Shown here: positions 46,747 to 56,336 of the stretch, one piece after another
Layout: every line of letters starts with the position of its first letter
How positions within the stretch are numbered: position 1 is the first letter of the stretch
DNA from: Virgibacillus doumboii
Lineage (GTDB): Bacteria > Bacillota > Bacilli > Bacillales > Amphibacillaceae
Assembly: GCF_902806455.1 (NCBI RefSeq)
Contig: NZ_CADCWQ010000001.1
Coordinates: 1,922,001-1,986,000, forward strand
Direction: 5' to 3'
DNA: 64,000 nucleotides
Made by a program: the position numbers and the translations under genes
The notes under the pieces: model-generated
Database searches by the model: none
What the model was told of the DNA's origin: nothing
The model's input: the letters and a program-made list of their open reading frames with translations, nothing else

Positions 46747-47646
46747 CTAATTTGACATACTCCAATTAGGTCCGATGCTCTTCCAATCCTCAATAATATC
46801 TTCCGGCTCGTACACCAGTTTTGCACCATCCTGGATCATTTTGTGGACGCCTTTTGTTTGCTCCAATAGTGGAGAACCGGGGACCGCATATACCTCCCGC
46901 CCCTGATCAAGAGCTTGGTCAACCGTAATAAGTGTACCACTTTTTTCAGTAGCTTCAATTACTAGCGTTCCAAAACTTAATCCGCTGATAATCCGGTTTC
47001 GCTCGGGAAAATGAAAACGTTGTGGTGGTATATCTGGAGGATATTCAGACAACAAAAGACCATGATTGGAAATTTGTTTGAAAAGAAATGTATTTTGTTT
47101 TGGATAAATATAATTAAATCCGCTGCCCAACACAGCAATTGTTTTACCATTATTTTGTAATGCAAGCTGATGTGAATAACTGTCAATTCCCATTGCCATT
47201 CCGCTGACGATAATCCAATTTCGTTTAATTAACGGCAAAACGAATTTCTTCATTTTTAACATTGCTTCCTGTGACGGCCTGCGGGTTCCAATCACACTAA
47301 GCATTGGCTGATCAGCCAGCAAATCAGTATTTCCCATAGCATATAATACCAATGGCGCATCTTTTATAGTTTTTAACACAAAAGGATAGTTATCGTCAAC
47401 TACAGTTATCACTTTATATACTTTCAAATCAGTTTTGAGTTGCAATTTTAATTGATTGTTATGGAGATCTGAGTAGAATAATGAAGCATTTTGCTGAGGG
47501 AGAGAGAAAAATTGCCGAAGTTCGGTTGAAGACAAATTGTAGATTGACTTTAACGTAGAATCATAGCGGAAAAACCTTCGGATGGTTCTTCGTGTTATAC
47601 CACGGCATCGATGGATGTGAATCAGCCGTTTTCGAATTAGCTCCAA
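46747..47646 (-). CDS. dprA: DNA processing protein DprA/Smf
   Basis: Loads RecA on incoming single-stranded DNA during transformation. 299 residues: N-terminal helical region, then the Rossmann-like DprA fold with SVIGTRRPSQEAMLKMKKFV, IVSGMAMGIDSYSHQLAL, TIAVLGSGFNYIYPKQNTFL, GLLLSEYPPDIPPQRFHFPE and RNRIISGLSFGTLVIEATEK. Starts at TTG 47646, 9 nt after AAAGGGG. It lacks a clear C-terminal winged helix, as in B. subtilis. Confidence 0.94.
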   Translation of the reverse strand: MELIRKRLIHIHRCRGITRRTIRRFFRYDSTLKSIYNLSSTELRQFFSLPQQNASLFYSDLHNNQLKLQLKTDLKVYKVITVVDDNYPFVLKTIKDAPLVLYAMGNTDLLADQPMLSVIGTRRPSQEAMLKMKKFVLPLIKRNWIIVSGMAMGIDSYSHQLALQNNGKTIAVLGSGFNYIYPKQNTFLFKQISNHGLLLSEYPPDIPPQRFHFPERNRIISGLSFGTLVIEATEKSGTLITVDQALDQGREVYAVPGSPLLEQTKGVHKMIQDGAKLVYEPEDIIEDWKSIGPNWSMSN

Positions 47647-47671
47647 TAGGTAACGCCCCTTTCATATAGGT

Positions 47672-47704
47672 GGAACCCAAAAACGACGTACGCTTTTGGG
47701 TTCC
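47672..47704 (-). terminator. Hairpin after sucD, probable terminator
   Basis: Perfect 11-bp stem (GGAACCCAAAA at 47672 with TTTTGGGTTCC at 47694), 11-nt loop, beginning 11 nt after the sucD stop. No long U-run follows on the minus strand, so strength is uncertain. Confidence 0.6.
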
Positions 47705-47714
47705 TTCCATATAA

Positions 47715-48617
47715 TTAATGAGTTTTACATTTTTCATTCAGGTTGTTTTCTTTCAAAACACCAATCATAGTTTCACCAATTTCAGCAGGTGTTTGGGCAA
47801 CTTTAATACCACATTCATTCATTACACGAATCTTTTCATCTGCAGTACCTTTACCACCTGAAATAATCGCACCGGCATGGCCCATACGTTTTCCTGGAGG
47901 TGCAGTTGCACCTCCAATGAAGCCGACTACAGGTTTTTTCATATTGGCTTTTACCCATTCAGCTGCTTCTTCTTCAGCAGTACCGCCAATTTCTCCAATC
48001 ATAACGACAGCTTCTGTTTCCGGATCATCATTGAATGCTGATAGAACATCAATGAAGTTCGTTCCATTAACAGGGTCTCCGCCAATACCTACAGCCGTTG
48101 TTTGACCATATCCTTCTTCAGTTAATTGATGCACTGCTTCGTATGTCAGGGTTCCGGAACGGGATACAACACCGATATGGCCTTTTTTATGAATATATCC
48201 AGGCATAATACCGATTTTAGATTCGTCAGCTGTAATAACACCCGGGCAGTTAGGTCCTACAAGACGTGTTTTCTTGCCTTCCATATATCGTTTAACCTTT
48301 ACCATATCCATAACTGGAATATGTTCGGTTATACAAATAGCAAGATCAAGTTCTGCATCAACTGCTTCCAGAATGGCGTCAGCAGCAAATGGAGCAGGCA
48401 CATAAATAACGGATGCATTGGCTCCTGTTGCGTCCACAGCCTCTTTTACTGTGTTGAATACAGGGACACCCTCTACTTCTGTACCACCTTTTTTAGGTGT
48501 TACACCACCAACGATTTTTGTACCATATTCAAGCATTTGTTTCGTATGGAATTTAGCTGTGCCACCAGTAATTCCCTGGACAATTACTTTTGTATCTTTA
48601 TTTACATATACACTCAT
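47715..48617 (-). CDS. sucD: Succinyl-CoA synthetase alpha subunit
   Basis: TCA-cycle enzyme that makes ATP or GTP from succinyl-CoA together with SucC. 300 residues: CoA-binding Rossmann domain with [39 protein letters not shown], and the ligase domain with [19 protein letters not shown] and the phospho-His region [20 protein letters not shown]. Follows sucC by 108 nt and is probably co-transcribed with it. Confidence 0.97.
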   Translation of the reverse strand: MSVYVNKDTKVIVQGITGGTAKFHTKQMLEYGTKIVGGVTPKKGGTEVEGVPVFNTVKEAVDATGANASVIYVPAPFAADAILEAVDAELDLAICITEHIPVMDMVKVKRYMEGKKTRLVGPNCPGVITADESKIGIMPGYIHKKGHIGVVSRSGTLTYEAVHQLTEEGYGQTTAVGIGGDPVNGTNFIDVLSAFNDDPETEAVVMIGEIGGTAEEEAAEWVKANMKKPVVGFIGGATAPPGKRMGHAGAIISGGKGTADEKIRVMNECGIKVAQTPAEIGETMIGVLKENNLNEKCKTH

Positions 48618-48725
48618 TTTCGTCCGTCCTTTCTACGCAATCTCTTTACGTTTTGTTAAAAAATGTGTTTAACTAGCTGAATCTTCCAACTTTACACCCG
48701 TTCACCAAGTGCTGGTGCGATTGAA

Positions 48726-49886
48726 TTATTTAACCATGGAAACAATTTTTTCTGCACCATCAGCCATTGACCCAGCTGATGTGATGTTTAAACCGGATTC
48801 ATCCAGGATTTTCTTGCCTAAGTCAACGTTTGTTCCTTCCAAACGTACAACAAGTGGCAATTGCAATCCAACTTGCTTGGTTGCTTCCACAACACCTTCC
48901 GCAATAACATCACATTTCATGATTCCACCGAAAATATTAACAAAAATTCCTTTTACATTGGAATCGGACAAAATGATTTTAAATGCTTCGGTAACTTTTT
49001 CAGCAGTTGCGCCGCCCCCAACATCAAGGAAGTTTGCCGGCTCACCGCCATAATGCTTGATAATGTCCATTGTAGACATTGCAAGTCCTGCACCGTTAAC
49101 CATGCAGCCAATATTTCCATCCAGTGCAACATAGCTCAAGTCGTATTTGGATGCTTCAATTTCCTTCTCATCTTCTTCATCCAAATCGCGTAACTCCATA
49201 ACATCCTTTTGACGGAACAATGCGTTATCATCAAAATTAAGTTTGGAATCAAGTGCAAGCACCTGACCATCGCCAGTTGTTACCAACGGATTAATTTCAG
49301 CAATAGAGCAATCCTTTTCTACAAAAGCAGTATAAAGACTTGTCATAAACTTAGCTGCTTTACCGATCAACTCATCCGGAATGTTTATATTAAATGCCAG
49401 TCTGCGGGCCTGATAACCGGAAAGTCCAACTACCGGATCAATAACCTCTTTAAATATTTTCTCGGGTGTATTGGCAGCAACTTCCTCAATTTCAGTACCG
49501 CCTTCTTCAGACGCCATCATGACAACACGGGAAGTAGCACGATCCAGTACAATCCCTACATAATATTCTTTCTTAATATCGCAGCCTTCTTCAATAAGCA
49601 GACGTTTTACTTCCTTACCTTCTGGCCCAGTTTGATGCGTAACAAGAGTTTTACCTAAAATTTCGTTTGCGTATGTACGCACGTCATCCAAGTTTTTGGC
49701 AATTTTAACGCCACCAGCTTTACCGCGGCCGCCAGCGTGGATTTGTGCTTTCACTACTTTTACGGAACTATCCAGTTTCTCTGCAGCCTGAACTGCTTCG
49801 TCTACCGTATATGCAACATGTCCGTTTGGAACATTTACACCATAGCTTCGCAAAATCTCTTTGCCCTGATACTCATGAATGTTCAT
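48726..49886 (-). CDS. sucC: Succinyl-CoA synthetase beta subunit
   Basis: ATP-grasp subunit of the TCA-cycle ligase. 386 residues: [20 protein letters not shown] at the start, [20 protein letters not shown], the [20 protein letters not shown] segment, and [20 protein letters not shown] followed by [18 protein letters not shown]. Starts after GGGAGGATGAA. A SigA-type promoter lies 35 bp upstream. Confidence 0.97.
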   Translation of the reverse strand: MNIHEYQGKEILRSYGVNVPNGHVAYTVDEAVQAAEKLDSSVKVVKAQIHAGGRGKAGGVKIAKNLDDVRTYANEILGKTLVTHQTGPEGKEVKRLLIEEGCDIKKEYYVGIVLDRATSRVVMMASEEGGTEIEEVAANTPEKIFKEVIDPVVGLSGYQARRLAFNINIPDELIGKAAKFMTSLYTAFVEKDCSIAEINPLVTTGDGQVLALDSKLNFDDNALFRQKDVMELRDLDEEDEKEIEASKYDLSYVALDGNIGCMVNGAGLAMSTMDIIKHYGGEPANFLDVGGGATAEKVTEAFKIILSDSNVKGIFVNIFGGIMKCDVIAEGVVEATKQVGLQLPLVVRLEGTNVDLGKKILDESGLNITSAGSMADGAEKIVSMVK

Positions 49887-49920
49887 CTTTCATCCTCCCA
49901 TCAAAATTCACTGCATTTCC

Positions 49921-49949
49921 ATTGTATAAAAAATCTACAAATTTCACAA
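49921..49949 (-). promoter_or_regulatory. SigA-type promoter for sucCD
   Basis: On the minus strand TTGTGA (49944-49949), 17-bp spacer, TACAAT (49921-49926). Predicted leader about 28 nt. Confidence 0.6.
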
Positions 49950-50205
49950 GAAAAGAAAAAAGGAGGCACTGTTCTAAAACATCCTTTTAAAATGCTTTAT
50001 AAAAGATTATTGATTTAGACACAAAATCAATAAACTGCGAACTGAATTTGAATTTAATAACTCCGCTTGAGAAAATACACTATGTTGTTCATCCTGCAGT
50101 GGGTGAATCCAGGATACATTCTCGTTATCTTGAATCGGGTGATATTTTTAGTGTTGCACTACGAGTCACATCATACCAGGGACTTCCTCACCCGGTTCCC
50201 TGTTC
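49950..50205. other. Gene-free region between ylqH and sucC
   Basis: Part of a 664-bp stretch (49887-50550) without credible genes. It holds a short 8-bp inverted repeat (ATTGATTT at 50009, AAATCAAT at 50024) and G+C-richer sequence from about 50040 that differs from the flanking A+T-rich DNA. I recognise nothing else. Confidence 0.45.
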
Positions 50206-50284
50206 GGTCACTCATAATCCGAATGAGTGCCCTTCGCTAGCGATTTTCCGTGTTGATGGTCACTCATAACCCGAATAAGTGACC
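50206..50284 (+). repeat. Pair of 27-bp direct repeats
   Basis: Two 27-bp units, 50206-50232 and 50258-50284, identical at 24 positions (GGTCACTCATAAYCCGAATR then AGTGMCC). The second has inverted ends GGTCACT / AGTGACC. Unit starts are 52 bp apart. Confidence 0.7.
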
Positions 50285-50462
50285 GTTCCATGGAAGGCCA
50301 GTAGAACATCAGTATATTCCAACCACGTGTTCAAAGTGCTTTTCTAACAGATCTAGTAAAATCAGTTCGCAATATACATCAATTTCATAATTTGAGAAAA
50401 CAGCTAAAAAGCAACGACAACTGTATATAATACCTTTCACTATTATAATCGAACCAAAACTG

Positions 50463-50499
50463 AAAAAAGTGGCATAAAAATATTTAAAAAACATGCCAC
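50463..50499 (-). terminator. Terminator after ylqH
   Basis: 7-bp stem (GTGGCAT at 50469 with ATGCCAC at 50493), 17-nt loop, then TTTTTT on the minus strand; 52 nt after the ylqH stop. Confidence 0.65.
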
Positions 50500-50550
50500 C
50501 TTTTCCGGTTGAGAAACGATTGTAGTTATAAGAGGGGGATAATCATGTGA

Positions 50551-50832
50551 TCAATTCTTTTGCGGGTCTTCCATATTCTGATCTGTCCGGTAAATAAAAG
50601 CAAACACTTCAGCTACAGCATGGTAAAGTTCTTCCGGAATCGTCTCATTTATATTTAACTCTGACAGCAGTTCTACCATTGAGGAATCTTCCTGAATTGG
50701 CACATTATTTTCCCGGGCTTTTTCTATAATACTTTCGGCAACTAAACCCTTACCGGTCGCAGTAACTTTGGGTGCGTTGTCAAGATCCTGATTATACCTG
50801 AGTGCAGTAGCCTTTTTTCGTTTTTCAGTCAT
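50551..50832 (-). CDS. ylqH: YlqH, FlhB C-terminal domain homologue
   Basis: 93 residues matching the part of FlhB after its autocleavage site: ALRYNQDLDNAPKVTATGKG, LVAESIIEKARENNVPIQED, and IPEELYHAVAEVFAFIYRTD. It lacks membrane segments and the NPTH cleavage motif, so it would act as a soluble module. It is coupled to ylqG by a 4-nt overlap. In B. subtilis the homologous pair lies in the same place, between rnhB and sucC; its function is not settled. Compare with full-length FlhB at 22642-23733. Confidence 0.88.
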   Translation of the reverse strand: MTEKRKKATALRYNQDLDNAPKVTATGKGLVAESIIEKARENNVPIQEDSSMVELLSELNINETIPEELYHAVAEVFAFIYRTDQNMEDPQKN

Positions 50833-52616
50833 ATCCGGTAATCCACCCCCTGGTATGCATTTTGATACGCTGCCTTTGCGGTTTCAAGACTGGATGGTTT
50901 GTCATGATGAATTGGTTTAACTGTAACGGTTGAGAGCTTGTAATCAAGTTTCTCTAAACCTTCTTTTAACATCGGCTTAAGGAAAGCAGACTGTTCTGAT
51001 ACATGTTTTTGATCATTAAATATCGTTATAGCAACAGCACGCTTTTGTATATTCATATCAATAACCGTTTCTTTTAAATTTGATAGATTCAAATAAAACA
51101 CGATACGACAAAAATCCGGATTGATTTCACCATCTTCTGTTCTCTTGCCTTCAAATTCAAGCTGCATATCATCCGTTAAACCGAGCTTTTCCGCAGGGAG
51201 TTGCAAATTTGCCTGAATAACATTTGAACTCTCATTTACAGATTGGATTTGCAGACCATTAATCAAGTTTAATAGCTGCTGGGAGCGATCATGTAATGTT
51301 CCATCAGATTTCTGAATCATCTGCAGTAACATGGATTTAATCGTGTTTGATTGCTGTTGCATCATATCTTCAGCAAGCAGATTTTCATGATTTAAACCAG
51401 TGAATCGTAACACGTTTTGCAGATGACTTAGAAATTGATCTTTTGGGGTCTGATAAAAAAATGACTCACCTAGTTTAAGATTCGATAAAACTTGCTCTGC
51501 TTGCATATAAGTTTGGCGATCAGCCATCGTTGTGAGGGTCGTTAAAAGTTGCCGCAATTGGACCGGATTATTTTGCAAAAGCTTTGTAATTTGCTGTTGC
51601 TGCTCATTTGACAGCAGTGGCAATAGAGAACTTGTCAACTGCTGCTTCAGCTGTGTAAATTGCTGGCTTGTCAAGGCTGTTCTATTCGTGGCACTTTGCC
51701 CCAATAAAGATGACCAGCTTTGCAATATTTTTGCTGCTTCACTTCTTACTGCTGTTTGATTCGTATTCATTTGTTCAAGTGTGTTAATTATGTTTGTACT
51801 ATTTAGTTGAAAAGGTAACTGTGCAGTGGATCCATTATTTTTCTGTGCAAATGAAGTCCATTCTGATTTCCATGCGGTGAAATCTACCGTTGGATCGACA
51901 GTTCCCGCAACTTTCAACATGTTAAAAAACGATTGGCTGTTATTCGAAACTTCCGTCTGGATATGGTTAACCAGTGCGTTTCCAGCGTTTAATGGCCGCT
52001 CAACCAGTTGACTTAGCCGGTTTATTAAATCTTGTTGAAGCTGCGTTATATCGGGAACGTGTCTCAACTGATTCAGTAATGCTTTCATTTGATCCGTTAA
52101 TCCGCTTGTATTTTTCGTTGTTAATGCCTGAAATACCGAATCTGTTATCGGTAATCGTGCAGCAATCATTTCCTTTAGAACTTGCTGGGACTGTGTTTTA
52201 TTTCCGGAACGATCCAATAATTGGAAAGCCTTCGCAAGCTGTTCTTTTGAAAATGGAATTTTTTCGTTAATCAGCGTCTTCATAAATGCAGCGTTAGATT
52301 TTGAAAGTTTAAGTCCAAGCTGCTGAAATAGATTCGCAATATTAGTATCAGTTTGCTTTTTTAATTGATTGCCAATTACTTTTAGATAAATAACACTATC
52401 TGACGCCTGTACCTGGAAGTGATATCTCCCTCTAAGCGTTAAGGAGGCCTCCAATTGGGCAATCATCTTTTGGGACCCCATCTGTATTTGTGCTTTGTTA
52501 TTCGGAAAAAGTTTATCGATTTTACCTTGAACAATTTGTCCTGGCCGTAAAACCATAGGTGCATCGGCAATCTTGGACGAAGTTAACCGCTGTCCCAAAA
52601 CTTGATTCACACTCAA
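50829..52616 (-). CDS. ylqG: YlqG, FliK-like hook-length control homologue
   Basis: 595 residues, cytosolic or exported, rich in Gln, Asn and Leu. Most of the chain is long helical segments of low complexity (for example LTSQQFTQLKQQLTSSLLPL). Residues ~490-590 resemble the Flg_hook domain of FliK: LQLPAEKLGLTDDMQLEFEG, INPDFCRIVFYLNLSNLKET and VIDMNIQKRAVAITIFNDQK. Starts at TTG 52616, 6 nt after GGAGGTGA. Pairs with ylqH, repeating the FliK-FlhB switch relationship outside the fla operon. Confidence 0.85.
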   Translation of the reverse strand: MSVNQVLGQRLTSSKIADAPMVLRPGQIVQGKIDKLFPNNKAQIQMGSQKMIAQLEASLTLRGRYHFQVQASDSVIYLKVIGNQLKKQTDTNIANLFQQLGLKLSKSNAAFMKTLINEKIPFSKEQLAKAFQLLDRSGNKTQSQQVLKEMIAARLPITDSVFQALTTKNTSGLTDQMKALLNQLRHVPDITQLQQDLINRLSQLVERPLNAGNALVNHIQTEVSNNSQSFFNMLKVAGTVDPTVDFTAWKSEWTSFAQKNNGSTAQLPFQLNSTNIINTLEQMNTNQTAVRSEAAKILQSWSSLLGQSATNRTALTSQQFTQLKQQLTSSLLPLLSNEQQQQITKLLQNNPVQLRQLLTTLTTMADRQTYMQAEQVLSNLKLGESFFYQTPKDQFLSHLQNVLRFTGLNHENLLAEDMMQQQSNTIKSMLLQMIQKSDGTLHDRSQQLLNLINGLQIQSVNESSNVIQANLQLPAEKLGLTDDMQLEFEGKRTEDGEINPDFCRIVFYLNLSNLKETVIDMNIQKRAVAITIFNDQKHVSEQSAFLKPMLKEGLEKLDYKLSTVTVKPIHHDKPSSLETAKAAYQNAYQGVDYRI

Positions 52617-52636
52617 TTCGAGTCACCTCCATTCAT

Positions 52637-53407
52637 TTATTTGATTGCATTTCGAACAGGTGCATATGATTTACGATGATATGGCGAAATCCCCTGTTCT
52701 GTCAGCATATCCAGATGCTGTTTCGTTCCATAGCCCATATTTGACGCAAAACCATATGCAGGGTACTCCTTATCCAAGTCGTTCATTAGGTTGTCACGGG
52801 TAACTTTTGCCAATATACTGGCAGCAGCAATGGAAATGCTTTTCTGATCACCCTTTGTTATTGCTTCTGATGTACAAGGAAGCCGATTAAGTGACACGGC
52901 ATCAATTAAAATGTGGTCAGGTGCCGGGTCCAGTTGGCGGATTGTATTAAACATTGCCAGTTTCGTAGCTTCATAGATATTGACCTGATCGATTTTCTGG
53001 TTATCAATAATGGAAATCCCGTAACTCACAGCTTTTTCTTTTATGATTGTAAAAAACTTTTCACGTGTTTCTTCATTCAATTGTTTGGAATCATTTAATC
53101 CCAGCAATTTAAAATCCCTTGGCAAAATAACTGCTGCAGCGACGACAGGACCAGCCAACGGACCACGTCCTGCCTCATCCATACCGGCTATATACTGACA
53201 GCCGTTTGCATAACTTCTTTGTTCATACTGCGACATACGGAGAAAATTTTCTTCCAGTGCTTTTTCTTTTAATTTTTTTCGTTCATATTGTTCAATCAGC
53301 TTTTGAACGCCTTTACGCTCATCTGACTTTAATTCTTTTATGTATGTTTCATCTAATTTTTCCGATTCAAATAATTGTTTGATAACTGCGATTGATTGCT
53401 TTTCCAT
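52637..53407 (-). CDS. rnhB: Ribonuclease HII
   Basis: Cleaves RNA in RNA-DNA hybrids and at single ribonucleotides in DNA. 256 residues with an N-terminal substrate-binding extension (1-65) and the catalytic domain carrying DEAGRGPLAGPVVAAAVILP (Asp-Glu), GLNDSKQLNEETREKFF, PDHILIDAVSLNRLP and GDQKSISIAAASILAKVTRD. Ribosome site AGGTGATGAA. It is the last gene of the B. subtilis-like block; a divergent accessory segment starts next to it. Confidence 0.97.
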   Translation of the reverse strand: MEKQSIAVIKQLFESEKLDETYIKELKSDERKGVQKLIEQYERKKLKEKALEENFLRMSQYEQRSYANGCQYIAGMDEAGRGPLAGPVVAAAVILPRDFKLLGLNDSKQLNEETREKFFTIIKEKAVSYGISIIDNQKIDQVNIYEATKLAMFNTIRQLDPAPDHILIDAVSLNRLPCTSEAITKGDQKSISIAAASILAKVTRDNLMNDLDKEYPAYGFASNMGYGTKQHLDMLTEQGISPYHRKSYAPVRNAIK

Positions 53408-53452
53408 TTCATCACCTGCGTTCTATATTTATATCGGTTCAATCTTGTTATT

Positions 53453-53481
53453 TTGAACACAACTTATTTTACATTTATACT
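53453..53481 (+). promoter_or_regulatory. SigA-type promoter for the DUF2207 gene
   Basis: TTGAAC (53453-53458), 17-bp spacer, TATACT (53476-53481); 5/6 at both boxes. It predicts a leader of about 98 nt. Confidence 0.7.
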
Positions 53482-53585
53482 AACAGAATTGGAAGGGATG
53501 AAGACTATCACAATTTGAATCGTGTGAAACTATTTTCTCCTCTTAACCGTACTACAAATAGGAACTAATCAGGAGGAACGTATTT

Positions 53586-55445
53586 ATGAAAAAATTATTT
53601 ACCGGAATTATTCTATTATCTATCCTATTCATATTAGGTGCCTGTTCAGATAAATCATTTTCGATAGATCAGGTGACGATTGAAGCACAGATTCAGGAGG
53701 ACGGATCTATTCATGTACGTGAGTTATTCACATATACATTTAATGGCTCATATGAAGGGATGACAAGGTCAATCGAATCTGATGCTGAAAATTTCAAAGC
53801 CTTTCTCACCGACAAACAAAATCCCTCCCTTTCTACAGAAAATCTCGACCAACTAGAGGTGGAAGAAGAGGATGATACATATAAAGTATATTCGGATTCA
53901 AAAAATGAAACAAAACGTGTCCTCTACAGCTATGATGTGGAAGGATCTGTAAAAAAGTATACGGATGTTGCGGATTTAAGGTATTCCTTTTTTGATGACT
54001 CGAATGAAACTGATTTGCATGATGTGACAATCACAATTTATCCGCCAGAAGGAACAAGTACGGAAAACAGGCACTTCTTTCTGCATGAGGATCCATCAGG
54101 TGAACTTACTGCATCAGAAAATGGTGTTCAATATACAAATTCCCTCCTTGAAGCAGGAAAAAATTCAATGATTCGCTTTGTATTTCCTTCTGACCAACTG
54201 ACGGAAATGGAACTCACCAGTGATAAATCAATGGAAGCTGAAATACTGGCAGCGGAACAGGAACTTGCTGAACGTGCTGAAAATCTTGAGGCGAATATGT
54301 CCAAGGTAACTCCGATTGTCTGGATATTGTTGATTGCGATGGTTTTAACAGCTGTTTTCATGCTAATGGTCCACCCCAACCGATATCGCGGGAACAAAGA
54401 CCGGGATTCACTAATCCGGTTGGTTGAAGAAACCGATCCATTATTTGTTAAATATTTGCACGGAAATTTGCATTTGTCTGATGACAGCTTTATTGCCGGA
54501 TTATTTTCATTGAAACAACGCGGAATCGTCAAGCTGGAAAAAGTCCGCTCGACAGTTGAGAAAGATACAGACACTTATCGCTTTACCTGGGTGAATAATA
54601 AAGCTGAAATTGATGATGCAGACCAATTTTTACATGAATGGCTGTTCACGGAAAAGGATGAAGACGGAGACTATTTTCTGCTGGAATCATTAATTGATAA
54701 TAAAGAAGAATCCGATGATGTAAAAGAGGAAAAAGCTGAACAATTTAATGCCGGTTTTGAAAAGTGGGCTGAAAAGGTGAAGGACAGAACATCATATCAA
54801 CATTTACGGAAACCATTTAAAGGTTTTTCCTTTCTATCGATTCCACTGCTAGTTGCCGCATTGGGATTATTTTACTACTTTACCACCATAGATACGATCG
54901 GACCGACAGAACAATGGGTATTACCTGTTATTGCCGGTGTTATCACGGCTGTTGGGCTTTGGTATAACAGGAACAAATGGGTGTTGTCTGCATACTACTT
55001 AATTATGTTAGTCATGGCAGCAATAGGGTTCACTTTTACCCTGACTGTGATTCTGACACTTATTTTCTACGGACTGTCGATTATCACACTGCTGGCAATT
55101 CCGGCATCTTACTGGAACAAGGATACCAGACAACTGAAACATGCAATTAAACAGGCATATGAATCATTTAAAGATAAAAATTATCCGGTTGGAGCTGAGC
55201 CTGCTGTAATCGAACGACGTCTGGAATATGCGATTGTTCTCGATGCCGGGGAAAAATTCGGTGAACGATGTGAAAATAAATCACCGCTTGCCACATTGGA
55301 AGCGTATTATCCATTGCTTTATAATCCGGTTTTTGCAACAACATCGTTTAGTGCAAGTAATGTAGCGCTTTATAGTGTAGTTGTTCAAACCAACACCAAT
55401 ACAACCACTTCTGCTACTGGCGGGGGTGGTGCGGGAGCGTTTTAA
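53586..55445 (+). CDS. DUF2207 family membrane lipoprotein
   Basis: 619 residues, the only plus-strand gene in the window. Lipoprotein signal with lipobox LGAC (Cys20). Residues ~25-215 are an extracellular beta-rich DUF2207 domain (TIEAQIQEDGSIHVRELFTY). A membrane helix lies near 242-262, then a cytosolic part, and more helices at ~415-435 and ~445-515. The tail TTSATGGGGAGAF is the glycine-rich end common in this family. Function unknown. Ribosome site AGGAGGAACGTATTT. It has its own promoter and terminator, so it is monocistronic. Confidence 0.85.
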   Translation: MKKLFTGIILLSILFILGACSDKSFSIDQVTIEAQIQEDGSIHVRELFTYTFNGSYEGMTRSIESDAENFKAFLTDKQNPSLSTENLDQLEVEEEDDTYKVYSDSKNETKRVLYSYDVEGSVKKYTDVADLRYSFFDDSNETDLHDVTITIYPPEGTSTENRHFFLHEDPSGELTASENGVQYTNSLLEAGKNSMIRFVFPSDQLTEMELTSDKSMEAEILAAEQELAERAENLEANMSKVTPIVWILLIAMVLTAVFMLMVHPNRYRGNKDRDSLIRLVEETDPLFVKYLHGNLHLSDDSFIAGLFSLKQRGIVKLEKVRSTVEKDTDTYRFTWVNNKAEIDDADQFLHEWLFTEKDEDGDYFLLESLIDNKEESDDVKEEKAEQFNAGFEKWAEKVKDRTSYQHLRKPFKGFSFLSIPLLVAALGLFYYFTTIDTIGPTEQWVLPVIAGVITAVGLWYNRNKWVLSAYYLIMLVMAAIGFTFTLTVILTLIFYGLSIITLLAIPASYWNKDTRQLKHAIKQAYESFKDKNYPVGAEPAVIERRLEYAIVLDAGEKFGERCENKSPLATLEAYYPLLYNPVFATTSFSASNVALYSVVVQTNTNTTTSATGGGGAGAF

Positions 55446-55462
55446 AAACTATTATCACACAA

Positions 55463-55504
55463 AATAGCATGTGAAATTAGTCGATTTCACATGCTATTAT
55501 TTGT
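55463..55504 (+). terminator. Terminator after the DUF2207 gene
   Basis: Perfect 15-bp stem (AATAGCATGTGAAAT at 55463 with ATTTCACATGCTATT at 55484), 6-nt loop, followed by ATTTGT. It could also act on the minus strand, where TTTTGTG follows. Confidence 0.78.
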
Positions 55505-55549
55505 ACACTCATAACTTGATTACCAGCTTAAAAATATACCACTTCTGTC

Positions 55550-55600
55550 ATTCCAAGATAAAAGGCTAATTTCCCAGTGGAAAACGATAAATTGGCCTTT
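55550..55600 (-). terminator. Terminator after the GNAT gene
   Basis: 12-bp stem with one G-U pair (AAAGGCTAATTT at 55561 with AAATTGGCCTTT at 55589), then TTTTATCTT on the minus strand; 35 nt after the GNAT stop. Confidence 0.7.
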
Positions 55601-55635
55601 CGCTATTCAACATTGCGCCTTATCGTATTATTTAA

Positions 55636-56178
55636 TTATAGGTCTTTAATAAATAATTCATAAAATGATAATCTACGACCGTCATAATCCTTATCATAAA
55701 TAAATTTAAATCCAAGTTTGTCTATCACTTTCTTTGATTTTAAATTATTTGTTCTTACCCGTGCAGTTAGTTTATTAATCTTAAGGGATTTAAAAGCAAA
55801 TTTGATTGCTGCGTTTCCTGCTTCTGTGGCATATCCCATCCCCCAAAATTTCGGATCAAGCAGGTAAATAATCTCTATATTCTCTGTATCATCAATGTAT
55901 CTTAATCCGCAATGCCCCATAATTTCCTTCGTAGACTTATTAACTACCGCCCAAACACCAAAACTGTGCTGGTTCCAATGTTTTATAATTTTATTGACGT
56001 ACTGCTCTGATTCTTCAAAAGACATTCCATTTCCTATTCCAAGCCATTCCCCGACGCTGTTTTTCTTTACTATTTCGTAAAATTCTTTAATATCCGCGAC
56101 AGTTAATTGCCTCATAAGAATTCGTTTAGTACTAATATTCATATTGGGATTTTCATTAATTATCTCATTTATTATCAT
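55636..56178 (-). CDS. GNAT acetyltransferase, RimJ/RimL type
   Basis: 180 residues. The GNAT fold is visible: ISTKRILMRQLTVADIKEFY at the start, SFGVWAVVNKSTKEIMGHCG (beta4), and the acetyl-CoA loop region DPKFWGMGYATEAGNAAIKF near residue 115; ARVRTNNLKSKKVIDKLGFK is the usual C-terminal part. Substrate cannot be told from sequence. The annotated ATG lies 12 nt after AGAGGAG; an in-frame ATG at MNISTKR is a possible later start. It lies alone between terminators. Confidence 0.85.
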   Translation of the reverse strand: MIINEIINENPNMNISTKRILMRQLTVADIKEFYEIVKKNSVGEWLGIGNGMSFEESEQYVNKIIKHWNQHSFGVWAVVNKSTKEIMGHCGLRYIDDTENIEIIYLLDPKFWGMGYATEAGNAAIKFAFKSLKINKLTARVRTNNLKSKKVIDKLGFKFIYDKDYDGRRLSFYELFIKDL

Positions 56179-56336
56179 CTATTATCATAACTCCTCTTAT
56201 CAGATCTCCTTCTTTCCTTATTCAACATTACTCCCCCCATCTACAGCTATATCAACACCCTAAATTTGTACAACGCGTTTTCCATTTAGTGAACTATGTC
56301 AAGGATAGTACATTTCATTGGCTGTAATCATAACCA

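Noticed and set aside
48126-48659. 177-residue plus-strand ORF opposite sucD
   Set aside because: Antisense shadow of a fully conserved gene; Cys/Phe/Asn-rich product typical of such shadows.
50040-50330. Possible CRISPR-like array
   Set aside because: Only two repeat units, no third unit or regular spacer, and no cas genes nearby.
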